DNA of 14,451 nucleotides, from contig DNNE01000217.1 of NCBI GenBank assembly GCA_003487805.1, positions 24,760 through 39,210 of the forward strand, written 5' to 3'. The position numbers and the translations under genes are program-made. Of this stretch, positions 12,387 to 14,451 are shown piece by piece. Every line of letters begins with the position of its first letter. The stretch's first letter is position 1. Under the pieces are notes generated by a model. That model saw only the letters and a list, made by a program, of their open reading frames with translations. It searched no databases and was not told the DNA's origin. Source of the stretch: Blastocatellia bacterium (lineage in GTDB: Bacteria; Acidobacteriota; Blastocatellia; Pyrinomonadales; Pyrinomonadaceae).

Positions 12387-14451
12387 ATGAAACTCGCTTA
12401 TTTCAGTCCACTACTTCCGCTGCGTTCAGGGATTTCTGATTACAGCGAAGAGCTGCTGCCCCATCTCGCGCGCGCCGCGGACATCACTCTGTTTGTTGAC
12501 GGCTTTCAGCCCTCGAATCATGAGGTGACTTCGCGCTTCGAGATTTGTGATTACCAGAAGCAACCGGATTTGCTCAAGCGGCTCGAATCGTTTGATGCGG
12601 TTATCTATCACATGGGGAATGACCATCGTTACCATACCGGCATTTTCGAAACGATGATCAAGTACCCGGGAATTCTGGTGCTGCACGATTTTTCCCTGCA
12701 AGACTTCTTTTTTAGTCTGGCCCAAACGCGAAGGGATATGCGCCTCTACGTCGACGAAGTGGGCGCGTGTTACGGCGAGTCGGCGATGAAGGCGGCCAGC
12801 CAGGCGCTCTTCTCCGGCGCACTCCCCCGGATTGCCAATAATCGCCTCGACTTTCCCCTCAACGATCGCATCGTGCGCACCGCCAGGGGCGTGATCGTGC
12901 ATTCGAATTGGAGCAGGGAACGGCTCGCGACGATTGCTCCCGGCGCGTTTGTAAAAACGATCCCTCATCACATTACGGAGGCTGCCGGCAGCACTGAATG
13001 GTTGAAGACAGGGACTTCTGATGGACCGCTGCGAATCGCCTCGTTTGGTCTCATAACACCGAACAAAGGGATCGAGCGGGCGCTGCGTGCGTTATCGTCG
13101 TTACGCGCGAAACATGACTTCAGGTACGTGCTGGTTGGCGAGCCCAACGAATATTTCGATGTGCGCGCGTTGGTGCGAGAGCATGGCTTGGAAGATCGTG
13201 TCGAGATTACCGGCCACCTGGATCTCGCGGACTTCCAGCGGCACATTTCCAAAACTGACATCGCGATAAATCTGCGCGAGCGGATCATTGGCGAGACCTC
13301 GGGCAGCTTGTGCCGGATCATGGCCGCGGGAGTTCCGGCGATTGTCTCTGACGCCGCCTGGTTCGGTGAATTGCCTGACGACACAGTCGTCAAGATAGAC
13401 ATGAGTCAGCATACGGATGCGTTGTTCGAAGCGTATCTGGAAACTCTGATAGTCGATAGCGGTTTGCGAAACCAAATAGGAGCGAACGCGCGCCGCTACG
13501 TTTTGGCTCATAACGATATTCACAAAAGCGCCGAAGAGTACCTGGCGTTTATTTCGCGGATAGTCGATGCTCGTCCAGAGGACGCTTTAATTGACGATAT
13601 TGCGGCTGAGCTTAACGCGCTGGGGATTGATGCGACGCTTCACGAACCGGCGTTCCTGCAAATCGCCGGCGAGGTGTCTCTGCTGGCGGGCAACGGGGGA
13701 GAAGTCCGCGAAGATCTGACGAGCGTTGAAGCAGGAATCGTTGAGGCATTGCACACTGATGCGCCTGTTCATCAAAACGGACGATTGCGAAAACTGGAAG
13801 GCGTGGACTACAAACGAGCAGCGATCGAGTATGTGAGCATGCTTGATGCCGAGCGCCGGCACTATCTCTTCACCAAACCGTTTTACAATCTGGCCAACAA
13901 GCCGCCAAAACACGCGGGCGAAGGAATGGATGCCGAGACATTCCGGCATTTTTGTGACTTTGCGAACATCGCGGTGGCGTTGGCGCTGCCGGCCGGAAGC
14001 CGGATTCTGGACGTGGGATGCGGTTCCGGTTGGTTGAGCGAATACTTTGCCCGTCTCGGCTACATCGTAAAAGGCATCGACATCAGCCCCGAACTCATTC
14101 AGATGTCCCGCGCGCGAATCGCGCGGATCAGCTACGATGTCGATCATGAAACTACTTTGCAGTGCTCGTTTGAAGTTCACGACATCGAACACGTCGCGCT
14201 CGACGATCAGTTCGACGGCGTGATCTGTTATGACTCGCTGCATCACTTCGAAGATGAGCGTGCGGTGATTGCTAATCTTTCCGCACTCACCGCTTACGGC
14301 GGGTCGCTTTTCATTCTGGAAGGCGACCGTCCGCCCGCAGGTTCAGCAACCGAAGACGAGCTGGTAGAAGTGATGCGTCGTTACGGAACGCTTGAATCTC
14401 CGTTCAGTCGCGATTACCTGCGCGCGCTGCTTGATGAGCATGGCTTCGCCG
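12387..14451 (+). CDS. GT4-like glycosyltransferase fused to a SAM-dependent methyltransferase (partial, 688+ aa)
   Basis: An uninterrupted frame runs from ATG 12387 off the right edge, so the 3' end is missing. Residues about 1-400 form a GT-B glycosyltransferase. The N-terminal Rossmann half starts YFSPLLPLRSGISDYSEELL and contains LHDF and VHSNWSRERL. The nucleotide-sugar half contains FGLITPNKGIERAL, YVLVGEPN, VEITGHL and GETSGSL (302-308), then MAAGVPAIVSDAAWFGELPDD. The usual GT4 E-x7-E motif is replaced by this GETSGS-type segment. After a linker (about 400-480) comes a class I methyltransferase with motif I RILDVGCGSG (539-548), KGIDIS, and DSLHHF (616-621). The two activities on one chain suggest sugar addition followed by methylation, such as a capping step. 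No Shine-Dalgarno site is seen. It follows the 30-bp inverted repeat, which may uncouple it from the upstream operon. Confidence 0.88.
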   Translation, partial: MKLAYFSPLLPLRSGISDYSEELLPHLARAADITLFVDGFQPSNHEVTSRFEICDYQKQPDLLKRLESFDAVIYHMGNDHRYHTGIFETMIKYPGILVLHDFSLQDFFFSLAQTRRDMRLYVDEVGACYGESAMKAASQALFSGALPRIANNRLDFPLNDRIVRTARGVIVHSNWSRERLATIAPGAFVKTIPHHITEAAGSTEWLKTGTSDGPLRIASFGLITPNKGIERALRALSSLRAKHDFRYVLVGEPNEYFDVRALVREHGLEDRVEITGHLDLADFQRHISKTDIAINLRERIIGETSGSLCRIMAAGVPAIVSDAAWFGELPDDTVVKIDMSQHTDALFEAYLETLIVDSGLRNQIGANARRYVLAHNDIHKSAEEYLAFISRIVDARPEDALIDDIAAELNALGIDATLHEPAFLQIAGEVSLLAGNGGEVREDLTSVEAGIVEALHTDAPVHQNGRLRKLEGVDYKRAAIEYVSMLDAERRHYLFTKPFYNLANKPPKHAGEGMDAETFRHFCDFANIAVALALPAGSRILDVGCGSGWLSEYFARLGYIVKGIDISPELIQMSRARIARISYDVDHETTLQCSFEVHDIEHVALDDQFDGVICYDSLHHFEDERAVIANLSALTAYGGSLFILEGDRPPAGSATEDELVEVMRRYGTLESPFSRDYLRALLDEHGFA

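Noticed and set aside
13587..14246. 219-codon open frame on the minus strand
   Set aside because: It lies wholly inside the glycosyltransferase-methyltransferase gene, whose plus-strand frame has clear motifs. The antisense product shows no recognisable domain.

Overview
The window looks like a chromosomal segment of an Acidobacteriota-type bacterium, probably of the Blastocatellia/Pyrinomonadales kind. This is inferred from the multidomain secreted proteins (TIGR03118 + Calx-beta + DUF4214 + CHRD), the weak or absent Shine-Dalgarno sites at several genes, and a dispersed-type GC-rich inverted repeat. No rRNA or other taxonomic marker is present, so the placement is tentative.

Left part (1-2349): the right-hand end of an integrated mobile element. 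It carries a cluster of inverted repeats, a small ribbon-helix-helix protein resembling MobC-type relaxosome or plasmid regulators, an excisionase-like helix-turn-helix protein, and a complete tyrosine recombinase. The integrase stop codon lies one base from the 3' end of a CAU-anticodon tRNA gene on the opposite strand (2347-2422), which is the likely attachment site. The other end of the element is beyond the left edge of the window.

Middle part (about 2456-8652): a tandem duplication of a whole transcription unit. Each copy has a TTGACA...TAATAG promoter, a leader placing the start codon exactly 128 bases after the -35 box, an identical ribosome-binding/start region, a gene of about 930 codons for a secreted protein, and a hairpin terminator with a GAAA tetraloop. 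The two proteins share the same order: signal peptide, TIGR03118 domain, Calx-beta, and a DUF4214-type module with a CHRD domain inserted inside it. Their function is unknown.

Right part (8713-14451): a surface-polysaccharide cluster on the plus strand. It encodes a Wzt-like ABC transporter ATPase with a C-terminal carbohydrate-binding domain, a coiled-coil protein, a SAM-dependent methyltransferase with a C-terminal beta-rich domain, and a GT4-like glycosyltransferase fused to a second methyltransferase that runs off the window. No Wzm permease is present in the window. The combination of a Wzt carbohydrate-binding domain, a coiled-coil protein and a methyltransferase suggests capping and chain-length control of an exported glycan, as in the O9a-type WbdD/Wzt system, but with ruler and cap on separate polypeptides. 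A perfect 30-bp inverted repeat has invaded the 3' end of the methyltransferase gene and appears to supply its last codons.
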